Source: Neoechinorhynchus agilis (Eukaryota > Acanthocephala). Taken from it: a DNA stretch of 64,000 nucleotides. The notes beneath the pieces were generated by a model. It was not told the origin of the DNA. It worked only from the letters and a program-made list of their open reading frames with translations, and searched no databases. Position 1 is the stretch's first letter, and each line of letters opens with the position of its first letter. Positions 44,437-55,730 of this stretch are shown here, piece after piece. Position numbers and translations under genes: made by a program. The DNA is taken from NCBI GenBank assembly GCA_051530055.1, contig CM121341.1, positions 2,170,001 to 2,234,000 on the forward strand, in the 5' to 3' direction.

Positions 44437-45927
44437 TTAAGTAAATTGGTTGGTGTTAGCGGTTGCAGGTTGCCACATTTGAACATAATTGTTTTGTTCA
44501 CTTGAGCACACTACTCCACGTTCATTTGGACTCCACGTTAAATCCAGAATAGGACTATAGTGACCAGCATGAACGAACTGAAGTTCTGGAAGGTCATCAG
44601 ATGTATTAACCTTCCTTAAATTCCAAAGCTTAACTCGATTATCACACGCACCAGAAGCAAGTATGGCTTCATCGTGAGGACTCCAAGCAACCTGCCTAAC
44701 CTCCTTTCCATCGTGACCATTAATCGTGTGAATGGAACACGATAAATTCCTTAGATCAAATAAGTGGAGTTGACCACTAGAACTTCCAATTGCCAAAGCA
44801 TAAGGATTATATTGATTAAACGACAAGGAGATGATCTGATCGGTAGTTGCGGCCGACACACAAAGCGCCTCATCCGGTTGTGCAACATCCCAAACGCTGA
44901 GGACGCCAGTAGAATCGCCGGCTGCAAACACACGCGGATCGAATCTACTCCAGGCGACATCATTAACATCTCGGTCTTTCAAGTAAAATATGGATATCGA
45001 TCCAATCAAATCAGATTCACCGCCGTTCACATCCCATAAACATATTAGACCATCATCTGATCCGGATATTAGACGACCGGCTTTAAAGGTATTCCAACAT
45101 AAACCGAATCCGCCAGCCTTAAACTAAGCGAAAAGAGACCATTAAAACGATCATAGAATTCTGGTTCTAAAATCAAACATTAGACAGATCTGTAATCACG
45201 ATCGTCCGACCGAAAATTTAAACAAACGCGATTTAGTTGAGTACACGATCTCAAACAAAAAAATCCATGAATCGTAAAAAAAATTGTATTCAAAGTTATC
45301 AGTAAACCTACATTTAACGACTTTTAGTTGATCGTTTTTGGTGACTAGGTAACAAAAACGGATAAAATTTCAATTAAGAGCCGACCGATTAAATCAATTT
45401 CGCTTATCGATATGGCCAACAAGTTCGATTTCATACTTAAACTCATCGGATGCTGTCGGCAACGATGTATGCCGGGTATAATCGAAGATGTACACCGAAT
45501 TCGTTGAACCTTTGGCAGCGATGACACTCGGATTTTGCGGTAGATGTCTAGTTCGATGAACATCTCCATTGTACAATATCCGAATTGAAGGAGCGAGGTA
45601 ACTTCTGGTAGGATCTTTGACAAATCCACCGTACTCCCTAAGCTCCTGATTGAAATCTATAGATGTGAACGATCTGTTTCGATTTGGAACTCGAACTCCA
45701 ATGATTTCAAGATAGCTTTTTGTATCTTCATTATCCCCGTTTATACCTACCAAAAGGCGTTGAGTGGAATAGTCTTTTCCTTCAGGGCGACTTATGTCCG
45801 GTAGAAATTCTAGTGACATCATAGGCCATTCTGAAGCTTGGTCGATTAGAAGATCGTAAAGATATCGAGCATTCCGACGCCACGTTTTATGATCTTCCAT
45901 AGCCTTCATCTCCATCGAATTATCCAT
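44437..45927 (-). CDS. RBBP4/RBBP7-like WD40 histone-binding protein
   Basis: WD40 propeller of the RBBP4/p48 group, the histone H3-H4 chaperone subunit shared by CAF-1, NuRD, Sin3 and PRC2. Exon 1 (about 45,400-45,927) has the N-terminal helix and binding region (KTWRRNARYLYDLLIDQASEW, LPDISRPEGKDYSTQRLLVG, REYGGF, RTRHLPQNPSVIAAK, VYIFDYTRHTS). Exon 2 (44,437-45,117) has the remaining blades: GLICLWDV, VLSVWDV, LHLFDLRN, VAWSPHDEAILASGACDNRV, LKW-like KLWNLRKV, FVHAGHY, LTWSPNERGVVCSSEQNNYV and MWQP. The intron is about 280 bp; its acceptor at 45,118 is clear but I found no GT donor before the frame closes, so a GC donor is possible. It is clearly more diverged than typical animal RBBP4, lacks the acidic C-terminal tail, and may be a fast-evolving paralogue. 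Confidence 0.85.
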
Positions 45928-46144
45928 TTAAAACGCAAAAGGCCACTGTCCCAATTACACACGATTAGTAGTTACTTTGTCCGGAAGACTATTTTTTATC
46001 CGGACTTTGATCACGAGAGAATACTTGAAATCGAGAAGTTGAAGAGGACGGATTATCCGGATTAGAAGATAGATCGATCCAATCGACCGATCGAAAACCA
46101 AGCAATCTGAAGTTGTGCACTCAATGTCAATTGGACAATGAAGA

Positions 46145-47507
46145 TGGAAGATTCATTCCAGATTTATTATCGAACGGAAAATGGGTGTTTATATTTATTT
46201 CTTGCTTCAAATTTTCGACGCCTTGCGTCTTCGTCAGGAAGCTTTTCTTCGGTTATCTGAAAAGGAATCAGAGGAGGACAACGCTGTCTGTCAGCTCATC
46301 CCTCTTCAGCGTTGCCCTCCTCTTATTCCTTTTCAGATAACCGAAGAAAAGCTTCCAGACGAAGACGCAAGGCGTCGAAAATTTGAAGCATTAAAAAATA
46401 AAAAACACCCATTTTCCGTTCGATAATAAATCTGGAATAAACATGAGGGTGTTGGGAAAAGAGGCTTTCCATCCGACTTTTCGAGCCTCTGCAAACTTCT
46501 TCGCGACTCTGGAGAGGATAAAGATTTTGGAGCAACGGATCACAGCGTTGCCCTCCTCTGATTCCTTTTCAGACAACCGAAGAAAAGCTTCCTGACGAAG
46601 ACGCAAGGCGTCGAAAATTTGAAGCAAGAAATAAATAAAACACCCATTTTCCGTTCGATAATAAATCTGGAATAAAACATGAGGGTGTTGGGAAAAGAGG
46701 CTTTCCATAATATTATGAACATGCGGTTAAACGGACCGACTTTTCGAGCCTCTGCAAACTTCTTCGCGACTCTGGAGAGGATAAAGATTTTGGAGCAACG
46801 GATCACAGCGTTGCCCTCCTCTGATTCCTTTTCAGACAACCGAAGAAAAGCTTCCTGACGAAGACGCAAGGCGTCGAAAATTTGAAGCAAGAAATAAATA
46901 AAACACCCATTTTCCGTTCGATAATAAATCTGGAATAAAACATGAGGGTGTTGGGAAAAGAGGCTTTCCATAATATTATGAACATGCGGTTAAACGGACC
47001 GACTTTTCGAGCCTCTGCAAACTTCTTCGCGACTCTGGAGAGGATAAAGATTTTGGAGCAACGGATCACAGCGTTGCCCTCCTCTGATTCCTTTTCAGAC
47101 AACCGAAGAAAAGCTTCCTGACGAAGACGCAAGGCGTCGAAAATTTGAAGCAAGAAATAAATAAAACACCCATTTTCCGTTCGATAATAAATCTGGAATA
47201 AAACATGAGGGTGTTGGGAAAAGAGGCTTTCCATAATATTATGAACATGCGGTTAAACGGACCGACTTTTCGAGCCTCTGCAAACTTCTTCGCGACTCTG
47301 GAGAGGATAAAGATTTTGGAGCAACGGATCACAGCGTTGCCCTCCTCTGATTCCTTTTCAGACAACCGAAGAAAAGCTTCCTGACGAAGACGCAAGGCGT
47401 CGAAAATTTGAAGCAAGAAATAAATAAAACACCCATTTTCCGTTCGATAATAAATCTGGAATAAAACATGAGGGTGTTGGGAAAAGAGGCTTTCCATAAT
47501 ATTATGC
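46145..47507 (+). repeat. 263-bp tandem array with one hammerhead-like motif per unit
   Basis: The CTGACGA core starts at 46,592, 46,855, 47,118 and 47,381, spaced exactly 263 bp. An earlier unit with CAGACGA at 46,356 is about 27 bp shorter. The array opens with an inverted partial copy (46,145-46,290, motif on the minus strand at 46,204-46,242) joined head to head. The last three full units are almost identical. The array ends near 47,503, where a Penelope-like GIY-YIG fragment begins. The repeated minus-strand frames (starting MESLFSQHPHV) are a by-product of the array. Confidence 0.93.
46587..46625 (+). ncRNA. Hammerhead-like motif of the tandem unit (repeats at +263, +526, +789)
   Basis: 39 nt: GCTTC (stem I), CTGACGA core, A, GACGC, AAG loop, GCGTC, GAAA, ATTT, GAAGC (stem I'). 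Both stems are perfect. C11.1-G10.1 closes stem II, as in hammerheads. A15.1-U16.1 and A15.2-U16.2 would form a loopless stem III; AAATTT is self-complementary, so two units could pair as a dimer. The same motif is at 46,850, 47,113 and 47,376, and a variant is at 46,351. It has one extra A between the core and stem II compared with the strict consensus. Confidence 0.5.
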
Positions 47508-47880
47508 GGCAATTGCAAGGACCAGAGGAAATCCTGCAGCTACATTGGAAATACGGAGGCTACACCAGCGGGTAACTGAGCATTTCCGTAATGCACGTAA
47601 CCCGCACGCACCGTCGTACGTGTCAGCACCGTTGGCCACCCATTTTGCTAACCACCACAATATTGTTAGCCCAGCCTTGGGGGTGGGGGTTCTCTACAAG
47701 GCATCTGATCCTGTAGACCTTTTGCATTGCCGAAGCTCTGCTTATTGGTCGTGGAGGGGTCACTCAATAGGAAGGATGAATTGTCAGACAGTTTATCACT
47801 TTTCTGAGCTTTTCAGAGCGAGGGAGAGTCCCCGAAGAAGCCGTGAAGCGACGAAAATTCGGACAAAATAAAACATCGTA
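47503..47880 (+). mobile_element. Penelope-like element GIY-YIG endonuclease fragment
   Basis: The plus strand shows CSYIGNT and, nearby, RRLHQRVTEHFRNARN followed by APLATHFANHHN. These match the second half of a GIY-YIG endonuclease domain as found at the C-terminus of Penelope-like elements (YIG-x-T, R-x-x-EH, HF-x-x-H). The RT is absent; the fragment starts where the tandem array ends. About 150 bp after the domain, at 47,827-47,862, a decayed motif of the same layout as the hammerhead-like hairpins occurs (GTCC, CCGAAGA, A, weak stem, GAAA, ATTC, GGAC). It is broken. Confidence 0.65.
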
Positions 47881-48010
47881 CTCGGGAATGTTTTAGAAAA
47901 AAATCTATCTATAACAATGCGAGTATGCAACAAAGATGCCTTCCATCATTTAATCTGAATTCAGGTTGATGATTTTAGCTTTAGGCTTTTACGCACGATA
48001 GACTTATAAT

Positions 48011-48164
48011 AGTTTCAGTTTCAATTAGCGATGTTTGTTTAAGAAAATAGATTTATCTTGAAGTTGTCGTAAACACTTGCAAACAATTAACTGAAGAAAA
48101 CGAAAAGGCCGAAACTTTTCAAGATAAATCCATTTTCTGAATCAAAAATCGCTAATTGAAACTA
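48011..48164. mobile_element. Short foldback element related to 24,062-24,318
   Basis: It has the same outer sequence (AGTTTCAATTAGCGATGTTT and its reverse complement) around a shorter, asymmetric centre. One motif with CTGAAGA at 48,091 and GAAA at 48,111 remains, with stem II lost. Confidence 0.65.
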
Positions 48165-48740
48165 TAATGAATAATTTCTACGTTTTATTTGTTGTTGATG
48201 CGCAACGAAAAGGACCCACATGGACACTTGGGAAAGAAAAATTGATCTGGATTGGAATTTGGCTGGAAGGCCCGGTATAGGTGGGAATTATCAGTTATTG
48301 ATTCCAGAAGAGTTTGTAAGGTTGGATGGGTGAAGTGTGTTAAACAAGTGACATTGAAGCTGAAAGTTCGTCCTACTTTTTTAAGCAGTCCGAAGTGGAA
48401 GTACCGATCCGGAGGGTGACGGTCGACGACGACGAGAGGTCGACAATAAAGAGAACTCTGAGTATCACGAATGTATCTTTGATTAGTCTACACCCGTGAT
48501 CTTTCGATATTTGCCAAATTCCTTTTGTTGCATATTATTTATCTTTTTCAATATTGTAATCGATACGCGTATACAGCCACATAGAAATTAATCATCGACA
48601 GAGAAAATTCAATCGGGTTAATCAAAGTTTATACTTTTAGTGAAAATAACCCCCCCCCGGACCATCACATATTTGATTTATAGGAAAAATATTTCCAAAG
48701 AGGTAAAAGTCATCATTCATTGCTTGTAAGTTTTAAATAT
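48165..48740. other. No gene recognised
   Basis: Intergenic. It contains a run of nine C residues near 48,651 and an inverted copy of the 45-bp repeat end at about 48,630. Confidence 0.4.
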
Positions 48741-49020
48741 AATCAAATAGATTATGACCGGTTGACTATTTTCACTAAAAGTATAAGACAGGAAGAGCTG
48801 GTGCCTTCCTACGCCAAAACATTGGTCTCGCGGCGATCCAAAGAGGAACCTCACCTCCTCAACTTTCTAAAAAGTGATTTTACAAATTAAGGTTATATTG
48901 CCCGAGATCGCCAAACGCTATAACAAACAATGACTAAGGAGGCGAAGTTACCTCCTTCGAAATATTTCCCCGATTAATCAAATAGGTTATGACCGGTTGA
49001 TTATTTTCACTAAAAGTATA
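48741..49020. repeat. 45-bp direct repeats flanking a 190-bp insertion
   Basis: Positions 48,741-48,785 and 48,976-49,020 share a 45-bp sequence ending CACTAAAAGTATA with two differences. Between them, 48,787-48,855 encodes GRAGAFLRQNIGLAAIQRG, a tail fragment of the restriction-like-endonuclease LINE, nearly identical in DNA to 59,560-59,612. Confidence 0.75.
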
Positions 49021-49129
49021 TTCATGAACTGCTCCTTAAAGAAATTCCAAAAGTCTTTTATGGCAATTTTTTATCGCTTTATATTGCCATTATTATAAAT
49101 CACAGCTTTTTATATGGCATCTATCCATC

Positions 49130-49570
49130 GTGCCTGAAAAATGCTAAAATGATCCTTTTCCGAAAAAGGGACATCCTATTTCCACCGAATCAACGTCAAC
49201 TGTTCTTATATGCTGACGATCTCACCCAACATCTTACGATATCATGCACATCAAAGATTTCTGCACCAATCACAAACCTTGCCTGATATTCTCTAAATGC
49301 TTCGAAATGATCCCCTCAAGCTCCCGCAATCCCGTATCCAACCCCATCTTCCAATTTACATCCGACGAGTCCCCTCCCTAAGAATTCTGGGTATCCAATT
49401 TCAATCAAACTTGAAATGGGACTCGCACATTACACTTACCCTCAGACGCAGTACCCTTAAAATTTAACTCCTAAAACAATTCCTCCGTTTAGGAATCTCT
49501 TCGCCCGTTATCTCTAAACTTTACCACATCTTTATCTTACCCTCCCACCTCACCATCCGGACAAGTTGAG
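49130..49570 (+). mobile_element. LINE RT fragment (CR1/jockey-like)
   Basis: The plus strand shows FLYADDLTQH (RT motif C intact), then PPLRILGIQFQSNLKWDSHI and LRLGISSPVISKLYHIFILP. This is the palm-to-thumb region typical of CR1- and jockey-like LINEs. It is 5'- and 3'-truncated and frame-shifted. Confidence 0.65.
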
Positions 49571-49771
49571 GTACGTTGGTTCAATTTATAATAACTAAAA
49601 CCTTGAAGGAAAGTTTTACTTTGATTCGTATATCACAAAAGTTGCCTAGGACAAAGAAATTTGTTTTAATGAAATTCTAGGGATCCTTTGATTAGTATGC
49701 AGCAAGGAAAACTAACGAAATTTTATTGGTGTCAAAACTATTCCAAATCATACCAGCTAATGAATCTAAAA

Positions 49772-50659
49772 TTACTGGAGCCAAGGTCTCATCGCGTTAA
49801 ATCGGATCCAATCTCCTTGATGCAATATTGAATCTATATTCGACATTATGCAATTGTGTGAATTTTTCCAATATTTATGAGATCGATAAATTTTCCTGTA
49901 ATTGTTCCGATATCTTCGATTATTAAGAGGAGTCTTTTGCGCATTTCCTTTCGCATCCTTTAATATCTTTGTACTGCCTATCAGTGTTGTAGTTTCTGAA
50001 GAGTCAACTTTGGAGTTGCTGGACGGTTCGGAGACAGCAGTCGTTTCTTTTTTATCAACGATTTCGATTGTTTCTAATGTGAGAGGCAGATATTTACCAA
50101 GTTTTGGTGATGTGGCGTTACTTTCTTTTTCAACGACATGAATTTTAGTTGGAAGTTCCGTTGACTCGATCGCGGCCGTTTCGCTCATAGACTCGGGCTT
50201 GACATCCCCTTTGGTGTCCTCGGCGACGGCATCCTTTTCTCCTTCGTTCTGAGACTTGACAGATTCGGACTTGACGTCCTCTTTGGTGTCCTCGGCGACG
50301 GCATCCTTTTCTCCTTCGTTCTGAGACTTGACAGATTCGGACTTGACGTCCTCTTTGGTGTCCTCGGCGACGGCATCCTTTTCTCCTTCGTTCTGAGACT
50401 TGAGTTCGGTTGATTCGATTGTTTCCATTTCGCTCCCAGATTCGGACTTGACGTCCTCTTTGGTGTCCTCGGCGACGGCATCGGTTTCTCCTTTAGTTTC
50501 ATCTGGGGTGGTGGTGTCCATTCGTTGAACCTCTTTCTCAATAACGATGTCTCCATCCATTTTTTCAGTACTGCTGATTGGAATCGAGGCGTAGCATCGG
50601 TTTTTGGCCGAAAAAGTTGCAAAGCTACAGATCAGTAGTACGGCGCTGATAAACTTCAT
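49772..50659 (-). CDS. Secreted acidic-repeat protein, copy 3 (295 aa, longest)
   Basis: Same architecture as the 12.0-kb copy: signal peptide MKFISAVLLICSFATFSA, acidic repeats, Ser/Thr linker and basic Tyr/Trp-rich C-terminal domain. It has two more 24-residue units (SQNEGEKDAVAEDTKEDVKS type) than the 12.0-kb copy, in exact steps of 72 bp, so the reading frame is kept. The C-terminus reads ILHQGDWIRFNAMRPWLQ; Gly replaces Arg at one conserved spot. The 3' flank (49,580-49,770) resembles that of the truncated 8.7-kb copy, while the upstream 500 bp resembles the other two whole copies. Function unknown. Confidence 0.75.
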   Translation of the reverse strand: MKFISAVLLICSFATFSAKNRCYASIPISSTEKMDGDIVIEKEVQRMDTTTPDETKGETDAVAEDTKEDVKSESGSEMETIESTELKSQNEGEKDAVAEDTKEDVKSESVKSQNEGEKDAVAEDTKEDVKSESVKSQNEGEKDAVAEDTKGDVKPESMSETAAIESTELPTKIHVVEKESNATSPKLGKYLPLTLETIEIVDKKETTAVSEPSSNSKVDSSETTTLIGSTKILKDAKGNAQKTPLNNRRYRNNYRKIYRSHKYWKNSHNCIMSNIDSILHQGDWIRFNAMRPWLQ

Positions 50660-51152
50660 CGGAGTGAAAGTTGAAAGGATACCCTAAAATGGAGGTACAG
50701 CTCGAACTTACCTACTTTACGGGATGCGCAAGCGATTTCGAAATGTTATTAAACACTTGAACAATATTGACGTCTTCAGCGGAATTACTGTTTACGTTTG
50801 TGGTTTGTTTACATAAACTCATTGTTGACATTTGCGATTCAGGAATGACATTCTTGGAATAAAAAAGGAGCACGATTTCACTCCCATTAAATATCTTTCT
50901 AAATGAGATTTGCCGCTATTTGCTTTGTTTTTTAAAGTCCTCGCCACCTCGTTCCTTTATCAAGGTTGCTTGTTAGTTTTTATATATGTGAGTTCGAACT
51001 TTTCTTCGCCACAAAACAACCAATATGAACAGTTCAAACTTCAAAGACTTCTTCGTTTCTCATTCCAAAAATTTCTGCTCCAATATCTCGTATTTACCCA
51101 TTTGTTCAAACTGTGGAATCGCGCATGAGGCGTATAAAAGATTTTGCCTGGC
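50660..51152. repeat. Duplicated upstream region of the secreted-repeat gene
   Basis: Homologous to 12,737-13,225 and, inverted, 55,760-56,248. It carries gcgtataaaag at about 51,128 and a decayed CCTTGATAAAGG-type hammerhead relative (minus strand near 50,960). Homology stops at about 51,152. Confidence 0.8.
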
Positions 51153-52018
51153 TACTCAGCGATATTTCATTTTTTATGTCAAGAAAATCGACATTCTCCT
51201 GAGGCTTACCTCTAATTCTTTGGAAATCTCCCGAAATACCCTTTCTGTAGCTATTTTGTCAATCAATGTCTCTGAAACGATTTGCATGTCAGTAGATTGA
51301 TCAAATCTGACAAATTGGAGATTACTTTTTAAAATCAAAATTTACCCGAATTCAGATAAGTTTAATATTTTAAAAGTTTCGATTAAATTTGGACGTTCCC
51401 TCTTCTCGATCTTGACCGTTGATGATTTCTTCGTTTATCTCTTCCCTAACGGAGTTCTCCTTCTGAATTTTCCTTTAGCACTAGTTCATTTAATCATTGA
51501 ATCATTCTAAGTGCTTTTTGGTCGAAGCAGTCCTTCTGGTCTACGAGCTCACCTTGCTACTTTTTTCACAAAATCGTCAAATCTGCAAAAAATTTTTCAC
51601 TATACCCGAATCGCTGAATTGCTACCCAATCGTCCATTGCACGAACCTTCTTGTCAAAAGATGTGTTTTATCTCTCTTCGGCTTACATCATCTCCAACAG
51701 AGTTCTCCTGAATTTCCCACTGGTTTTGACGATTCATCTGTTGGAGACATCTAAGGTGAGAAATTAACACAAAGTGATAGTTACATCGTGCTTTTGGATG
51801 CGAGATTTTTAACGAAACGACCAAAAAATTGAAGTTAAAATTAGATTAAGGCCTCCAGCGATGAATAGTTCGTGATCTTAAACCTCAAAAAACAAAATTA
51901 TAATAACACATTTTATTTTATTCAAAGTAGAGGAATCGTGTACCTTTGGGTCCCCGTGAACACTCAAACACCCATCAATAAAATATCATTGCCGACAAGT
52001 TGACGATTCCTGTAACGC
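51153..52018. other. No gene recognised
   Basis: Low-complexity intergenic sequence. Short frames at 51,497-51,754 show no domain. Confidence 0.45.
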
Positions 52019-52427
52019 TGTAGTAAAGTTTAGAGATAACGGTCGAAGGGACTCCTAAATGGCGGAGTCGTTTTAGAAGATAAATTTTAACGGTATTGCG
52101 TCTGAGGGAAATTGTAATGTGCGAGTCCCATTTGACCCAGTCCTTTTAGTAAGTGACAGTATTTAAGGATTTGCAAATTCGATAGAGGAACGGTGCTATT
52201 TAGGTTGTGTGGTCAGGATAAAACAGTCTATTATCTAGCGAGAATATTCCTCATCTGATGAGCTCCATAGGGACCTATAAAAGGAAAGTATGGATTCCGA
52301 ACGGCATCAATATTAATGACTGTTCGAATGTTTAAGATCAAGTTTCCTGGAATGATTTGTTGTTTTATTTTGCTCAGCAGTTAAGATTCGTATATTGACC
52401 TACTCATTGAATTCCCATGATGATTTT
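52019..52427 (+). mobile_element. LINE-A 5' UTR fragment
   Basis: Nearly identical to 332-770 apart from a roughly 25-bp deletion near 52,214. It ends abruptly where LINE-B in the opposite orientation begins. Confidence 0.85.
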
Positions 52428-53983
52428 GACTTATGGTCTAAAATAGGTAGTAGTTTATTTCGTATTATAGATTTTAGTTTCTTATTGATATAGCTACTAC
52501 CGGCCACATCCATTACTTTCGTTTTGTTGGGTTTCAGATGAAGACCCATCATTGAAGATTGCCTAATGATAAAACGTATGAGTTCTTTTCATAAAACTGT
52601 AATTTCCCATCCACTATTTGTAGAAAAAATAGCACGAATATCATCTGCATAGATAACCGCTTTTGGGATAATGGAGACCCTTGAGGTGGACCTTTTTTCG
52701 GGTCAAATATTTTGTTCTCATCATCGCCCTCGAAATAAAATGACTTCGTTGTTAATACGTCCCTTACGCCAACCATAATTCCTTGGGGAAAGTTAAAAAG
52801 GGACATATAGTCAATTAAAAATTGAAGATCAGTGTTTTTGTTATCTACAGAAAAATCAAAAGAAATAAGACATTTATATTTAAAATTATTGTAAACTAAG
52901 GCATTATAAATATATTTGGTAGCCGATAAAACAGACCTACCTTTGAAAAAACCGTGGCAATTATAATCAATGATATCTTTCTTTACGCAGAATTCCATCA
53001 GTCGATTAGCAATAACCTTTTCATGCAGAGATATTAACAAATTTTGGATCGAGATAAGTCTAAGATCTGACACAGAGTTTACACCTATTTTCTTCGCTTT
53101 CACCGGCCTGATTGTGCGTAGGAGATTAATATGCACCCAGTCTTCCCTGAATGCTCTTAGAATACAATTAGAAGTCTGATAGAAGGTTCCACAAACCATA
53201 GACTAAAAGTTGTTAGAAAATAACTTTATCATGTTATACCAAGACTTCAAAATATCCTCAGGGTGTAGGTGTCCTTCGTTCAGTGGTTACAACATTGATG
53301 GAGTTAGTCAAACCATCAGAAGTTAGCTTCCGAATTATTTCCTCCAAGACTAGATTGGAAGACGAGGACCTAAACTTCCATTTAATAAACTTTGTTCTCT
53401 TCAGAATGCACCAGAAGGATTTCATTGAAGGTGAGAGATTCAGTATTACTTTACGATGAAATGCCAAATATAGGTTGTAATTGCCGGTGCAATATTTATC
53501 AGCTCATGGCCTCTTCATATAAACTTCCTGTTGTAAGTTGGTGTTTCGGATTTGAGACGCACAATTCCTAATATAGTTTATGGAAATTTCCCCGGACGTG
53601 AATAATTCGGAACAGAGAGAAACGTATTTGGGATTATAAAAAGTCAAGAATTTCAGTCCTATAAGCTCCGATACTAGTGTAGTGAACACCAGGGAAAACG
53701 GAATTTACGAGATAAGGGCGAGTCATTTGAAATACACCATGTTATCATATCCACTAATGCAAAATGCTTGACAATACAAAGATTATCTTGCCGGTTGGCG
53801 GGAACCAAACATCCGTCCAACTATAAAATGTACATTATTTGAAATGCAATGAAAAGTAGGTTGAGTAAGGGATACAAACATGTGAGTGTAATCTATATTA
53901 GCAACGACTTTTGTCCATTTTCCGGAGGGATCATTGAAATCCCCCAATAAAAAGATATCGTCCAAACTTAAAAAGTTGCTCAA
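52428..53983 (-). mobile_element. APE-type LINE fragment (LINE-B), endonuclease to RT
   Basis: Minus strand: 53,983-53,783 endonuclease end (IFLLGDFND), 53,689-53,258 linker, and 53,199-52,549 RT with SDLRLISIQN, FDFSVDNKNT and GPPQGSPLS (motif B). It is related to, but distinct from, LINE-A (SDIRFISIQN). The part above 53,316 is inside the right duplication arm; the RT part lies outside it. Confidence 0.75.
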
Positions 53984-53989
53984 AATGAG

Positions 53990-55730
53990 CCTGAAGTCAC
54001 TTCCATTCTGGACTCATCAATATTGCGTTTGGTTCGCCCAGACCGAAGCTAAATTCACTCTCCGGAATATCACAGTGGATTTCTTCGAAACTCCACCTCG
54101 ACAAGACAAATACGAAGCGCTGAAGAGTCGCCCCTTGGATATATTCTCGATGAGCACGAACGTGCAAGTGGCATCGTCCGCATAGGGGAACTCAAGGACT
54201 CCAAGTCATCGGAGTTGGTGGACAGGATGCTCAGCTACCTCGCCCTCCTGAGATCGATCAGAGTTCCAAAACATGGAATCGCGTTGAATAGTTCGACAGT
54301 CGTACAGTCGGTCAGCGTCTCCTCTTCATGTTGTTCAGAAATAAGATGGCAGATGGAGGCCGTGCGGTGATTATCGTCGCTTGAACGAAACCACGATTCC
54401 CGACAGGTATCCAGTCCCTCACATTCAGGACTTCCTCGAAGGTCGATGTGGTTCGTGGCTCCTAAGCCACCTATCATAACGCCTTCCGGTTTATTTGGGT
54501 TTGTACGAATGCCCATCTGCCTCAAAAATGTCGCACAAAACATCCAAGGGCTAGTAGATGATGTCTGCTCCGGCCTCGTCTTTGTCTAATTCGAAGATAT
54601 CCTCGTCGCAAGTCACAACGAGTCCGACCATCTCCGGGATACCTGAGCAAAAGTACAGCACATTTGATCGAGAACTGCTATAGATTTATCTTGCGATCAG
54701 ACATTTTCGCTATGCTGTGGAAGGACGACCGTTAGCAGTATTCATTGATCACCAGCCACTGATTTTCGCGATAACCAGAGTCACGGATCCTTGATTAGCC
54801 CGACAACAAAGGCATTTAAGCCTTATCTCGGAGTTTACCACGAACATTGAGCATGTAAGTGGACGGAGCATTCAAATGGCCAATGCACTTCCAAGGGCAA
54901 TACTGGCTAGCGTTGCCGAGGGCATCTTTTTTGAGGTGATGTCTCGATCACAGCAACAAGATCCGGAAACAGAGGCCTTATGATCATCTTAAAAACAGGA
55001 TTGTGTCTCATATATGTTCCAATCGGTCGTGGAGAATCAATGTTTCTGTATGATGTTTCCAAAGGACGACAAAGTCCGTGGTGTCGCCGTGTTTTTGATG
55101 CAGTTCACGAACTATCCCACCCAGGCATAAAGCTACCCGCCAGTTGGTCGAAAACAAATTCGAGTGGCACAATCTCGCGAAAGATGTGATCGATTAGGCT
55201 AAAACATGTATCTTCGGCTAGAAAGTTAAGTTCGAGCGCCACATTAAAGAAGTTCCACTTGAGAAGTTCGATGTATCGCCCGAATAATTCGACCACATAA
55301 TCGTGAACATTGTAGGCCATCTTCTACCGTCTCTAGGGATCACTCACCTGCTAACGGCAATGGAACGATTCACACGGTGGCCAGAAGCTATCCCTCTCGT
55401 AAAGACCGACTCGCTTTCATGCTCTAGAACTTTAATCTCTCCCGTTTTGACATCACGAGATAAACAGCCTCGGACCGTGGAACCCAATTCACTTCTCAAC
55501 TATGGGCTGATTTGTCGGAGCGATAATCAGTCTTAAACGTCCATTCGCCTTAAGCACAACTACTAATGGAGCATTCCACTCGATGTTGTCTTCTGTTTTT
55601 ACTGGAGTGATGATCCCTTGCTCCAATAATCGTTCAATTTCACTTTCGTCTAGCTGACCACTTTCTGGGCTCCGCTTCCGCTCTAACATTCAAACAAACT
55701 TCCACATCTTAATCGCACCTCCATCCATCT
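53990..55730 (+). mobile_element. Ty3/gypsy mosaic fossil in the right duplication arm
   Basis: Inverted copy of the fossil at 13,260-14,990, with the same parts in the same scrambled order. Broken. Confidence 0.65.

Noticed and set aside
46391-47518. Repeated 143-150 residue minus-strand frames (MESLFSQHPHV...) as a gene family
   Set aside because: They are the same frame read through each 263-bp unit; the period, not a protein, explains them.
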